Made by a program: the position numbers and the translations under genes | Shown here: piece by piece, positions 1 to 8,598 of the stretch | How positions within the stretch are numbered: position 1 is the first letter of the stretch | Layout of the letters: every line of letters begins with the position of its first letter | Assembly (NCBI GenBank): GCA_028565635.1 | Contig: JAOXYB010066867.1 | Span: 1 to 10,177 of the forward strand | DNA from: Phoronis ovalis | Taxonomy: Eukaryota; Phoronida; Phoronidae | DNA length: 10,177 nt | Direction of reading: 5' to 3' | The notes under the pieces: generated by a model | What the model was told of the DNA's origin: nothing | Databases searched by the model: none | Seen by the model: only the letters and a program-made list of their open reading frames with translations

Positions 1-175
1 GGATAAGTTATAGATTATTTAATCAGGGTAAGTTATTGATTATTTAATCAGGGTAAGTTATTGATTATTTAATCAGGATAAGTTATAGATTATTTAATCA
101 GGGTAAGTTATTGATTATTTAATCAGGGTAAGTTATTGATTATTTAATCAGGGTAAGTAATGGATGATGTAATGG
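1..175. repeat. 25-bp tandem array with ABB higher-order order (intronic)
   Basis: Seven consecutive 25-bp units start at 1, 26, 51, 76, 101, 126 and 151; the last is degenerate. Two variants alternate in the order A B B A B B: A begins GGATAAGTTATAG and B begins GGGTAAGTTATTG, and both end ATTATTTAATCA. This makes a 75-bp higher-order period. The array runs off the left edge, so its full size is unknown. The B units contain the exact 5' splice consensus GTAAGT (28-33, 53-58, 103-108, 128-133, and 153-158 in the degenerate unit). They also contain the inverted repeat TGATTA-TT-TAATCA. The array lies in the intron upstream of the exon at 424. Confidence 0.95.
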
Positions 176-423
176 TGTCTTCTTTGATGTTCTTTAATAT
201 ATTTGTAAGTTTTGACCTTTTGCCTAGGATCCCATGATTTGTTTGCATTGATTTTACGCTAGCTTTCTATTTACAATATTTAGTTATAAAATATCAATCA
301 GGATGTATTTCAAAATTTTGGCAATGTCAATAAAATTTAATATCTGTGCCAAATAGCGTTTCTTAAGGAACACAACTGCCTCTTATTAAGGCCATATATT
401 ATTACTGTGCTGTACTATTTTAG
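176..423 (+). other. 3' part of an intron
   Basis: AT-rich sequence between the tandem array and the first visible exon. It ends in a T-rich tract and a TAG acceptor (421-423). That in-frame TAG closes the reading frame immediately upstream, which supports the exon start at 424. I see no other feature in it. Confidence 0.7.
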
Positions 424-566
424 CAATCACTTGATGATGTGGGTGCTGAGTTAATACATATGAGAGCAGAGTTACACAAGTTAGTAGAAGTGATTCAAGT
501 GAAGGATCATGAGATTGAAAACCTGGACCATCAACTTAGAGATACCAAGGAGAAGTTACTGAACAG
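424..566 (+). CDS. Coiled-coil exon (first exon visible)
   Basis: The acceptor is TACTATTTTAG and the donor is GAACAG|GTGAAG. The exon is 143 nt, entered in phase 0 and left in phase 2 (AG plus A from the next exon gives Arg). It encodes 47 residues of heptad-like Leu/Ile spacing with many Glu, Lys and His residues, starting QSLDDVGAEL and ending DTKEKLLN. There is no Pro or Gly after the first ten residues, which fits a continuous helix. Confidence 0.85.
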
Positions 567-3500
567 GTGAAGTTGTCAGCAATTCTATGAATGTTACATT
601 CAACTGATAAAAGTTCAAATACAATAAATTCAGTCAGCTATAAAACAAATTAAAAGGCTTTAGCTTTGTACAATCTATGTGGTAATAACTCAGCTATTTC
701 ATCACGACGTTTGTTAAACAATTTCTCTGCTCTTACCAACATTTGTTGGCAGTGATGACTACATCTATGTGATGTCGTAAATAGGTTTTTCTGTAGTTTA
801 CTGATGTTCTCTTTTTTATTTGAGTTTTAACTTTGTACAATTTTGATCAAATTTCAATCATTAGTTAAGACAAACTGGATACATTTGCAACAAGCATATA
901 GTAATTATAGATCAGTAGTTTAATATGACAGATTTTACTTTTTACTTCTGAAACTATGATGCTGGATGTAAAACATGGTGCGCTATATAGTAAAACAGTT
1001 TTTCCTATTTTGTTTACTCGCTTGACCATGTGTCCTTGATGCTTCAGAATGCGCAATCCACTCAGTCTAGGATATTTCCCCAAATTCAATGCCCAGATTC
1101 AAGCACTCCACTTACTTTTACATTTAAATTTAATGAAGAACAAATACCTGGGGAATTGTCCTAGACCTCTCTGTACTTTTGTGTTGTGCTGTATGTCGTC
1201 TGGTGCACTACTAACAGCACAGCCTGACTTGTCCATGCTTGCTGGACGTGCACTGAATGCATTTATTTTCTGTTGTTCTCTTGATTTTAAATGGAACATT
1301 TTTGTTTTGTAGAGAAAAACGAATGGAAGATCTTCAAAATCAAATATCAATTTCAGAGAAAAGTTTACACAGTATAGGTGATGGTTCTACCCAAGATACA
1401 TTAGTATGGTGAGACATGCTTATATTGAATGGATACTTCTGTGATAAAATGACTTATAATAATTAAAGTATGAATGAATTGACCTACTTTAATTTTACAA
1501 TGTGGTAATGTACAGCCATAAAAGATTAGGTTTATATCCCCGGGGTATATCTTAGTAGGTGTGGCTGATGGAAGTGTTGCTGGTATGGGTCATCTATTCT
1601 GACAAATTTTGGAATGGAATGGGGTAGCTTTTACACCTTCTATGGTATAGCATTGGTATGATTTAGAGGCTTACTCAAAAGACATGAAGGGAAAGAATAA
1701 AATCATATGGAGGATCTAATTTTGTATAATATATTATATAATATCCTTTACAAAGTTGACAGTCAGTTTGGTATTGGTATAGGATGGGGTGTACGTTTTA
1801 ATATTTTTAGTATACAGATGGTTTGAGAATTTTACCCTCATCTCACCCAAAATATATTGATGAAATCTCCCAAGTTATATACACATTAAGCACTTTAATC
1901 ACTTTGAATTCTTGACTAACTTTTCCCTATGAAATGAAGAGAGAAACATCAGCATTCATATTATTTCAGATATCTATACCAGGTATAGACACATACATGT
2001 GTATAGTTACTATCCTAGTAAGTCAATTGCAGTGAACTAATATTACTTGATGTTGTGGGCTTAATTAATTTTTTAATTTAGCTGTAAAGTTCTGTGATGG
2101 AGCAGATGATTGATCTGTTTAAAGATCTGCCATTTTCCATCTTTAACAACTGTAAACTCTTTACAAAATGGATCCCCTGTCTAATAATAATTTAGAAAAA
2201 GATTCATCCCTGCTCCATCAAGCCATGACTCTAAGATTTCTTTATTAACACAAAAACTTAGGTTTTTCCCATATGTACTGTAACCAAGCCAAATTTCCAT
2301 TTGGTCTTAAAAACAATTTTCTCTAGTATGTAATCTAAATTTTAAAAGAAATTACATTAACATGTTGTACCAAGTGTAAAAATGGCTACATAAACTGTTT
2401 ATAATATTAAATTTCCAGGTAACTTGCATTAGTGAAAACAACTCACTACCTTGCCTAATTCGTAGAAATGCATTCAGTTTCCACGCTGTGTTGTTTTTAT
2501 TGTTTCGTTCATTGCTTCTATTTTTATTGCGTTCATTAAATTTGACAAAGTAAAATCATACTGCCCACAGCCCAGCACTTTTTACATCTAGTACATTAAA
2601 AACTCTACTCCAGGATGCACACTGTTGTTTTTATATACCCTTACATGTATCTCATTTCTAAATATTTTGAATTCAGTTGTTCGTGATAGTAAGTGCCTTG
2701 CTTGCCCAGATCTGACATTGAAAGCTTGATATTTGTGTTATACTGATTACATGCTGCATGCATACATTTAACTTAATGCAGCAATATGTTTACTGTATTT
2801 TCAAACGAATTTAAAAATTATAGTGTTTGGTACTTTGACTGGAGTGATGAGATTCGTATTTGAAAGATTTCTTTGAAATGATTTCTGTATTAATTTACCC
2901 TTTTTTTCAGTAATGAATGGGAAACAGAGAGATATCTGGGAAGCGGTAATTTATGTGAGTTAACTTGAAAATAAGATGTCTTCTTTTTGGTATGTTACTG
3001 ATTCAAAAATTGTAAATGATTTCAAGCATTAAAAGTGAACTAAAATTATTCCTGAGTTCAAAAATTGTCGATTTTACATTTTTTCCCTTCAATTAATTCT
3101 GGTAATTCATTAACTATAAATTTTCGAGGTTAGCAGATTGGCAAATAATGTGATAGAATTGAATGCTTTCTAGAATATAGCTTATAATTAATATTCAGCG
3201 ATTGACTGAAATCATTGGATTAATACTAACTGTTGCCTCATTTTTTATGGGTGAGAGCAGCTCAACAGATCTTTTGAAGGTCAAACATTATGTTTGTACT
3301 TAACAAAACTGAGCACGTCAACTTGCATTGCAGCTGGGTTGTGTGATAGTTGCCACCAACTGCAGCAGGAGAATACTGGATTACTAGAACAGCTATCCAA
3401 CATGGCTGCCAAGCAATTACAGGCAACCAAACCAGCCACCAATAATACAGTTGCTGCTGATGACGAGTGGAATGCAAAACTCAGTGCTGAATTTGATAAA

Positions 3501-4073
3501 CTATTAGAAGATGATACAGATCATGAAACAAGCCCTTCAAAACACAGTATATGTCATGCATCAACTGATGATATTGCCCAGGAATTTAATACTAGCATAT
3601 GTGTTCCTAAAGCTCATGCAGTTGGAAGTGTGGGGGATTCTCCTGCTTATCAAAGTGATGCAGACATTTCATTGAGTAGCCCTGTAAGAAAGGAACCTAG
3701 ACAGGACATGATTAGAAGGCTTCCTTCACTTGATAATACACAGAATTTTGATGATGCTGCATGTGTTCATGATAATTCACCCACACAAGAAAAATATAAT
3801 GCAGCTCAGTCAAACTCTGTTAACAATAGCGAAGTTAGTCCAGTGAAACAGTCCGAAAACATCTGTGATGTGTTACAGGGAAAATCTTGCTTGTCAAAAA
3901 AGCAGACAATAGACATTTTTCGTGGCCTAACAGGAACTGACAAAAAGGAATCCAAATCAAAACAGAGATCTTTAATACCAAAAAGGACACAAGATGGGGA
4001 CAGTGGCAGGAACAAGTCACCACAACCTTCTAAACTGCCAACTAGATCTCCAAGAATGTCTTCTAGTCACTAG
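424..4073 (+). CDS. C-terminal part of a coiled-coil protein with SxIP-like basic tail (4 exons, 5' partial)
   Basis: The gene model joins 424-566, 1313-1408, 2911-2954 and 3334-4073. Intron phases are 2, 2 and 1, and the sum is 1023 nt with no internal stop: 340 residues, then TAG. This phase agreement is the main evidence. The first two exons encode a Leu/Lys/Glu-rich coiled coil (residues 1 to about 70, including HKLVEVIQVKDHEIENLDHQ). A short linker leads to a second helical stretch (CDSCHQLQQENTGLLEQL). The remainder is acidic and Ser-rich, then basic and Ser/Pro-rich. SPSK (3531), SPVR (3678) and SPVK (3837) fit the CDK consensus. SLIP (3969-3980) in a Lys/Arg/Ser context fits the SxIP motif bound by EB1-type microtubule end proteins; SKLP (4029-4040) is a weaker variant. 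The N-terminus lies left of the window. I do not recognise the family; a cytoskeletal or centrosomal role is inference. Confidence 0.82.
567..1312 (+). other. Intron, 746 bp, phase 2
   Basis: GTGAAG donor and TTTTGTAG acceptor. AT-rich. Short open frames on both strands between 865 and 1350 have no protein-like composition and are not called. No repeat or RNA gene seen. Confidence 0.8.
1313..1408 (+). CDS. Second visible exon, end of the coiled coil
   Basis: The acceptor TTTTGTTTTGTAG is followed by AGAAAAACG and the donor is TTAGTATG|GTGAGA. It is 96 nt, so phase 2 is kept. Residues start EKRMEDLQNQISISEKSL, then turn polar (SIGDGSTQDTLV). An acceptor two bases later (AGAG) would meet a stop at about 60 nt, so the first AG is preferred. 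Confidence 0.83.
1409..2910 (+). other. Intron, 1502 bp, phase 2
   Basis: Donor GTGAGA, acceptor TTTTTTTCAG. It contains ATATTATATAATAT (a perfect palindrome, 1731-1744) and two adjacent inverted repeats at 1973-2002. A stretch around 1540-1700 has long gaps between stops in one frame, but two stops interrupt it and no splice sites bound it. No gene is called inside. Confidence 0.75.
1973..2006. repeat. Adjacent short inverted repeats
   Basis: TCTATACC-A-GGTATAGA (1973-1989) is a perfect inverted repeat. It is overlapped by ACACAT-AC-ATGTGT (1989-2002), and the outer CTATAC pairs again with GTATAG (2001-2006). They could form alternative hairpins in the intron RNA. Function unknown; chance in AT-rich DNA is possible. 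Confidence 0.5.
2911..2954 (+). CDS. 44-nt micro-exon-like third exon
   Basis: A strong pyrimidine tract (TTTACCCTTTTTTTCAG) precedes it. It encodes C-NEWETERYLGSGNL and ends at a consensus donor GTGAGT (2955). A second donor, GTAATT at 2946, lies 9 nt upstream and keeps the same phase, so use of it would only drop or replace three residues. The exon is too short to find as an ORF; it is supported by splice sites and phase. Confidence 0.7.
2955..3333 (+). other. Intron, 379 bp, phase 1
   Basis: Donor GTGAGT. A perfect TACTAAC branch consensus at 3224-3230 is followed by a pyrimidine-rich tract and AGs at 3255-3260. A second branch-like CTTAAC (3299-3304) sits before the preferred acceptor at 3333. 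Two competing 3' ends are therefore possible. Confidence 0.65.
3334..4073 (+). CDS. Terminal exon: disordered, SPxK-rich, basic SxIP-like C-terminus
   Basis: The acceptor ACTTGCATTGCAG ends at 3333. The first two bases complete a Ser codon and the frame then runs open to TAG at 4071-4073. The first 20 residues are helical (CDSCHQLQQENTGLLEQL). An acidic segment follows (residues DDEWNAKLSAEFDKLLEDD), then a long low-complexity Ser/Asn/Asp/Pro stretch and a basic tail ending RSPRMSSSH. The in-frame ATG at 3294 lies in the intron and is not taken as a start. An alternative acceptor at 3255, behind a TACTAAC branch site (3224-3230), would keep the frame only if paired with the 2945 donor. Confidence 0.8.
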
Positions 4074-4268
4074 ATTTGTTAACGCTCAAAACACTAATTA
4101 ATTTAAAGAACTGAAAATTAGATTTATAGACACATTTTCAGTTTGATGCTGCAAATCTTATAGTAATATTGATAGGAATTTAGAAGTGAAAGGAATGGTC
4201 ATACAGTTCCACTAGGAAACATTGGTAATATAGTAGTAAATAAGAAATAATAGAATCATCTCAACCTA

Positions 4269-4274
4269 AATAAA
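4269..4274 (+). promoter_or_regulatory. Candidate poly(A) signal AATAAA
   Basis: AATAAA lies about 195 nt after the stop codon, with a T-rich stretch (GGTTTTTAAAACTTTCTTCTG) about 15 nt downstream. Further AATAAA hexamers at 4385-4390 and 4421-4426 could be used instead; in AT-rich DNA some occur by chance. Confidence 0.5.
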
Positions 4275-4968
4275 ATTAACACTTCAGGTTTTTAAAACTT
4301 TCTTCTGAATGGGAATACATAACAATGGACAATCATATGAAATATGACATCAAAAATGATTGCACGAAAAGATAGTGGAAAAATAATAAAAATGTAAAAT
4401 GCAATAAGAATGTTGACGTAAATAAAAGCAAATTAAAACAAATATTCCTCATCGTTAAGCACTTTAGGATAAGTAGTGCCCAATTCAGTAATTCAAAACC
4501 TTTCTTTCCTAAAGTTATCACTATTTGATGAGTGTATTTTCATGTCTTTAACACTGAGCAGCAAGATTGAAATTAGTTATAGCTATTATAACATCATGTT
4601 TATTACTTTTTATTATATTACAATGCTTCACCGTTATTAGCATACAACACTCCCACCTTTAAATTCCTATGTTATTTTTAGCATTTGAGTGGAAAACAGG
4701 GTGAACTAGTTTTTATCAGTGTAAGTGATATAATGTCTAACAGGATTTCAAATTTCGGAATGTTCAGTTTTTTAGAAAAACTCGTGTGCAAATCCCCATT
4801 ATGAATCCCCTGTAGCCGATTGTAGCTCATGGGTTTTGACCTCAGCAGGTATCAGCTGCAAGTAAGAAAACCGAGCTTCCTCACATGTAGCCGAATAAAT
4901 GTGTACGTGGTTCCAATTCGATATTTATGCACACCATTGAAATCCGGTTACTAGGTATTATATATGAC

Positions 4969-4990
4969 AAAAAATGTTTCAACATTTTTT
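4969..4990. repeat. Perfect 10-bp-arm hairpin
   Basis: Arms AAAAAATGTT and AACATTTTTT are separated by only TC. As RNA this makes a tight stem with a two-base turn, so cruciform geometry in DNA is more natural than an RNA loop. No neighbouring gene gives it a role. Confidence 0.6.
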
Positions 4991-5148
4991 CCACCAAAAC
5001 ATTAAAAAAAAGAAAATTTAGGGTGACACAGGAGAGTGGGGTATAGTATACTTTAGTGTACATAGTTTATGAATGTGTTAATTAACCTGTAAACATTCGG
5101 TCTCAAATAGTTTATCTAAAAAAGAGTCAGTTACACTTTTACAGAATT

Positions 5149-5168
5149 ACAATTATTATAATAATTGT
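5149..5168. repeat. 20-bp perfect palindrome
   Basis: ACAATTATTATAATAATTGT equals its own reverse complement. It sits in an ATT-rich run that continues to 5180, so partial microsatellite origin is likely. Confidence 0.6.
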
Positions 5169-5689
5169 TATTATTATTAAAGTTGGATTCCCTGCAATTG
5201 TCGCTATAAATGTCATGTGAACATGTTTTCGTAAATCAATCTTCAATAACTGAAATCCACTAAATAATAAAATTTTATTCAAACGTTAACCCTACGAGAG
5301 AAAACAAACAGAAAACCTGGCAACCATACCTAATTTTCAACTCGTATATGGTGCTTTCTTGAAAAAGTCCTTTCTTCCTTCAGTTTACTATTAACCCAGC
5401 ACATAAAATCTCATTGTTACCATTTATTTTTCATACTATATTGTGTAGTTCTCATTGTAAAATATGCTCTGTATAGACTTGCATTTCCACTTATTGTAAT
5501 GTTTAATGATCTTAATTTTTTTGTAAATGAAAGTGTAAACATGATTTTGCAACAAGTATTTTGACTGGGACCTGATTACATCTTGGCAAAACATCCGAAT
5601 GAAGTATAATTGCTTTAGTTTTATCTATTATTCAGCCCGTCCATGGATCCGGAACCGGCGAGCACTGCTAAAGTCAGGCTAGGATATGT

Positions 5690-5707
5690 AAAACTCTTAA
5701 GAGTTTT
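5690..5707. repeat. 18-bp perfect palindrome at the left border of the relic
   Basis: AAAACTCTTAAGAGTTTT is self-complementary. With one extra T bulged out it extends to 5688-5710 (GTAAAACTC...GAGTTTTTAC). It lies where recognisable relic coding sequence begins, just after a more GC-rich patch (5640-5670). Whether it marks an element boundary is not shown. Confidence 0.6.
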
Positions 5708-7613
5708 TACCCATATTCTCATTAAAGAATTTGGCACCATTGTTCCATGCATATGATAGACAGGTACATTGTATATTTAAAGTTCATCCCTAGACATCTG
5801 GCTGACATTGCCATAATGCCAGATACATTATTATCTCACCTGTCTGCTGCTGGCTTTACTGTTACCTTCACAGGAACTAGTTGGCGTGAACTTGCGATAG
5901 ATGAGGCACATGAATCTTGTATAAACCTTGATGTGAAAAATACTGTACATAAACCCAATCCAGAACATTTAGACAACATAGCAGTGTATCTCCCATACAG
6001 AGTTAAAATTCAAAGAATCTGTTTGAACAAATGGTTCCTGAAAAGAGTTCTAATTTAAACACAGTAAACACACAAGCTATGAAAAACTGTAAAATAATTT
6101 GCAAGTATTTTAAACACGGTAAACAGAGTAAAATGTTTGAACTGGAGTCGGAGAACAGAGGTCTCTTACAGCTATTTACTAATACTGTTGCTACAGGCAC
6201 TGTATATGAGGATTTGCCAAGGTTTTACACATTAGGAAAAGAATATATAAATCATTATATCAGCTCCAGAACCTTAATGTTACCAAGTACAAAAGTACCA
6301 GTGCATAAAAAGAGACTTGGGACATTCACCACTGAACAAGTAAAGGTTAATACAACTAAAAAAACAACAACAGGATCTGAAGCTGTCATATGCATGTTTG
6401 AAGAAACTTGTTGCTCAATTTATTAAAACTAACAAGCCCATTGTAAACTTTGAACAGTTCATTCCATTGCCAAGGGCTATCTGCGTGGAAACAGGCACCA
6501 TCAAGATACTAAGTCAAATACTACTAAACACATGAAAAAATGATACGAAACTCAGAACATAGTTTGTGCTACATTACCAACAACATTTAAACAAGAAACG
6601 TTCACAGTTGAAGGGATGCTTATCATAAATACAGCACCTGTACGCTCTTCACACAGAACCATGAGAGATTACATGTTTTACCTGGCCAGAAAATGGATGC
6701 TACAAAGTCTTTACGCAATGTTACAGAAGTCTATCTGCTTTCTGAATCTCCGGGTTCGTTGAATCAAGCTGGACCAAGTCCTAAGGATCCTGCCATGACA
6801 CTACAAATTAAAACAAAATGTAAACCTTATGAAACACTGAATGCAAAAGATACCTTACCAATAGATAGTTGGAGGGATTTTAAATCCAACAGAGGCAACA
6901 AGAGGTTACTGATTTATCTCATTTCAAAGGAAATGCTGGAAATAGTACAACCCTACCTTCTCCTCAACCAGCAGCTCTTCGTAGCAGGAGGATTCCCTGA
7001 TGGTAAATGCTTTCAAATAAACTCCACAGAAAACATATAACTGAAACTGATACATTAATTTGGCCTCATGTTAATTTAAGTAAGAACCAGAAGATTATTT
7101 ATTTACCAGACACTGATGTATATCATGTTAGTTTTCCATTACTTTCTAAATTCCCTGATAAAATAATATTCATACAGCTCAGCAGTGCTATAGACAAAAT
7201 TGAATATTTGAACTTAAATTTATTACATTCAAGCATTGTTTGAGATCCAGAGTCACAGGATTGGAAGATATACGAGTTCACACTACACAGTATTTACATG
7301 GCTGTCATTATACTTCCTTTTTGTGGGGCATGGCAAGGTGTCATTTCTGAAACACTATTTGGAAAACTGTGCATTCATTTCTTCATATGCTTGCCTAGCA
7401 GACACTGGAACAGATGGATTTTTGGCATTCCTTCGTTTAATAGGTACCATATATTTCAAGAAATATCACTCAGAATTTTCTGCTGATTATAATTTAGCCG
7501 CAGAGATGTTTCTGTCAGTGAAACATTTGCTGCATACAGGCACCACGGAGCAGATGGCAGAATTCTCCAAAACTTATAGTTTACGCTTCTCCGCTTTGTT
7601 TACTTCTGCTTGA
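5701..7613 (+). pseudogene. Frameshifted relic of a large transposon-like protein with FEN/PIN-nuclease-like 3' part
   Basis: Coding-like segments follow each other on one strand and change frame about eight times (near 5760, 6010, 6395, 6500, 6690, 7037, 7245 and 7320). A stop sits at 6541 inside a segment. Landmarks in order: LFHAYDRQ (5740), SWRELAIDEAHE (5879) and YLPYR (5987), KNLFEQMVPE (6013), FEQFIPLPRAI (6449), EGMLIINTAP (6610), ETDTLIWPHV (7043), PDTDVYH (7106), HGCHYTSF (7297), FVGHGK (7320), GFLAFLRLIGTIYFKK (7416). From memory these match, in this order, a family of long uncharacterised proteins repeated in many marine invertebrate genomes and behaving like mobile-element genes. 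It has no settled name that I know. The Glu/Asp motifs plus GC-x-Y recall the metal-binding residues of FEN1/XPG-like nucleases. As it stands it cannot encode a full protein. Confidence 0.7.
7037..7613 (+). pseudogene. Nuclease-like core of the relic
   Basis: Three short motifs have the spacing of a split acidic active site: ETDT (7043), PDTDV (7106) and GCHYTSF (7300). They lie in two frames, and a third frame carries FVGHGK and the hydrophobic GFLAFLRLIG segment up to a stop at 7611-7613. In FEN/XPG-type nucleases the last motif is GCDY. Here the Asp position reads His (CAT at 7306), consistent with decay. Assignment to the FEN/PIN fold is by motif memory only. Confidence 0.5.
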
Positions 7614-7862
7614 ATGGTAGAGAGATATGTAAACTGTGGGATGACGGGAGGAAAATCGTTAATAAGACGAGTGCTGTAGTCACTGTGGCTAATTGCAACA
7701 ATGAACAGACTTTGAATGGTGTAAATTTTCACTCGACTAAGACACAATGTATCTTCCCATTGTGCATATATTATGGCGGAGACGATCGATGGCATCTAGA
7801 GCAGATTATCTGATGGGTGCTCAACATGAGTAATATAATGACCCCATTTTCGTTCTTACTGG
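7614..7862 (+). other. Unassigned sequence after the relic
   Basis: One frame stays open from 7610 to 7813 (67 codons, with CKLWDDGRKIVNK) and has fairly even composition, but I recognise nothing and find no partner motif. It may be a further decayed part of the same element. Confidence 0.4.
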
Positions 7863-8350
7863 CGATTCCATGTTTTAGATGCAATAGAAGGAAATATTGA
7901 GAATTTGCCTCAAAATTCCAAAGATAGGAACAGTCTACATATGGATTCTAGTAATGTCAGGCGAGGAGATTTTGACGAAGCATAATTTAGAAGAGTTATG
8001 CTTGGGCTAACTTTCAACTGAGAAAATATCAACAACTCGGTACCGTCGATTCCCCTTGGATTGAACTTTTTGCATCGACCATGCAGCAACCCGTATGGTC
8101 GAAAAGCTTGTATTTCTTCGCCTGAAATCCATTTAGAAAATAAGTGTAGATAAAGTAAATGGTGGTGATGAAAAGTTTCATTAAATTTTAGAACAGTTGA
8201 AGAAAAATCTGATGCTTCGGGGAATTTTTAAAGCCGACAGATTTGAAATTACACCTGACGGAACTGTCGGTGAAGTAAAACTCAACACAACGGATGTACA
8301 CACCATCATTAGCCACACCTGCTGATTTATCAATAGTATCCTGCTATTGT
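7863..8350 (+). pseudogene. Broken coding-like sequence, unknown family, left of the transposon
   Basis: The frame at 7863 reads protein-like (for example DAIEGNIENLPQ and SLHMDSSNVRRGDFDEA) but meets stops at 7983 and 8019, then continues to 8151. A second frame is open from 8185 to 8322 (KADRFEITPDGTVGEV). Composition is balanced, unlike the AT-biased junk frames nearby. I do not recognise the protein. It may be part of the same insertion as the relic upstream, since strand and state of decay agree. Confidence 0.4.
8075..8102. repeat. 8-bp-arm inverted repeat
   Basis: TCGACCAT (8075-8082) and ATGGTCGA (8095-8102) flank a 12-nt spacer. It falls inside the broken coding-like stretch, so it is probably incidental. 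Confidence 0.45.
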
Positions 8351-8358
8351 GTTTGATG
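8351..8358. repeat. Target-site duplication, left copy (GTTTGATG)
   Basis: GTTTGATG directly abuts the left inverted-repeat end CCCGGGGAGC. The identical 8-mer follows the right end at 9012-9019. The next outer bases differ, so the duplication is exactly 8 bp. Confidence 0.92.
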
Positions 8359-8390
8359 CCCGGGGAGCTAACTTGAAGGGAAGTCGGGTA
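8359..8390 (+). repeat. Left terminal inverted repeat
   Basis: It pairs with 8980-9011. It begins CCCGGGGAGCTAAC and continues TTGAAGGGAAGTCGGGTA. Against the right copy there is A for G at position 13 and at the last position. CATGC follows on both sides after a one-base gap. Confidence 0.9.
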
Positions 8391-8580
8391 CGCATGCCCC
8401 TCTTCCTGCAAGCATTCAAATGATTGCTTTAGTATGTAGTGTTTCAATACTTTAGTGTTTAAATGTATTCAGTATCAAGTACACAGTGGCATATTTCTGC
8501 ATGTAATGTAATACAAGTATTAAATATAGCAATATAGAAAAAACGGGGGTATGGTGGGATACCTTTTTTGCCGCTCAACG

Positions 8581-8598
8581 GGGGTTCTCGGGAACCCC
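8581..8598. repeat. Perfect hairpin inside the transposon
   Basis: GGGGTTCTCGGGAACCCC has a 7-bp stem (GGGGTTC/GAACCCC) and TCGG loop. Its 3' arm runs directly into the first GTTTAGGGG box. A smaller inverted repeat, GGTAT...ATACC, lies at 8548-8563. Confidence 0.75.

Larger units (their letters stand above)
4275..5639. other. AT-rich intergenic region without a supported gene
   Basis: Open frames here are short, lie on either strand and are rich in Phe/Leu/Lys, as expected from random AT-rich DNA. I found no tRNA-like A/B boxes, no SINE tail and no exon with good flanking splice sites. The only structure is the pair of palindromes listed separately. Confidence 0.7.

Noticed and set aside
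1-175. CRISPR-like array
   Set aside because: The units are contiguous with no unique spacers, in an intron of a eukaryotic gene.
865-1350. Overlapping open frames on both strands in the first intron
   Set aside because: Composition is not protein-like and they overlap each other and a real exon; no splice or promoter support.
1540-1720. Coding-like stretch in the second intron (for example ILEWNGVAFTPSM)
   Set aside because: Two in-frame stops interrupt it, it is not bounded by good splice sites and I find no family match.
3294-3333. ATG at 3294 as start of a 259-residue gene
   Set aside because: The segment before 3333 ends in a good 3' splice site, and the three upstream exons join in phase to 3334, so the ATG is intronic in the preferred model.
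4780-4930. Possible tRNA-derived SINE (GGTTCCAATTCGA resembling a B box)
   Set aside because: No matching A box at the right distance, no tail and no flanking duplication.
4333-5063. Minus-strand Phe/Leu-rich open frames read as membrane proteins
   Set aside because: Poly-T/poly-A composition produces such frames by chance; no start context, splice or homology support.
8181-8447. Minus-strand open frame of 88 codons
   Set aside because: It crosses the exact transposon border at 8359, so it joins two unrelated sequences and mirrors plus-strand relic coding sequence.
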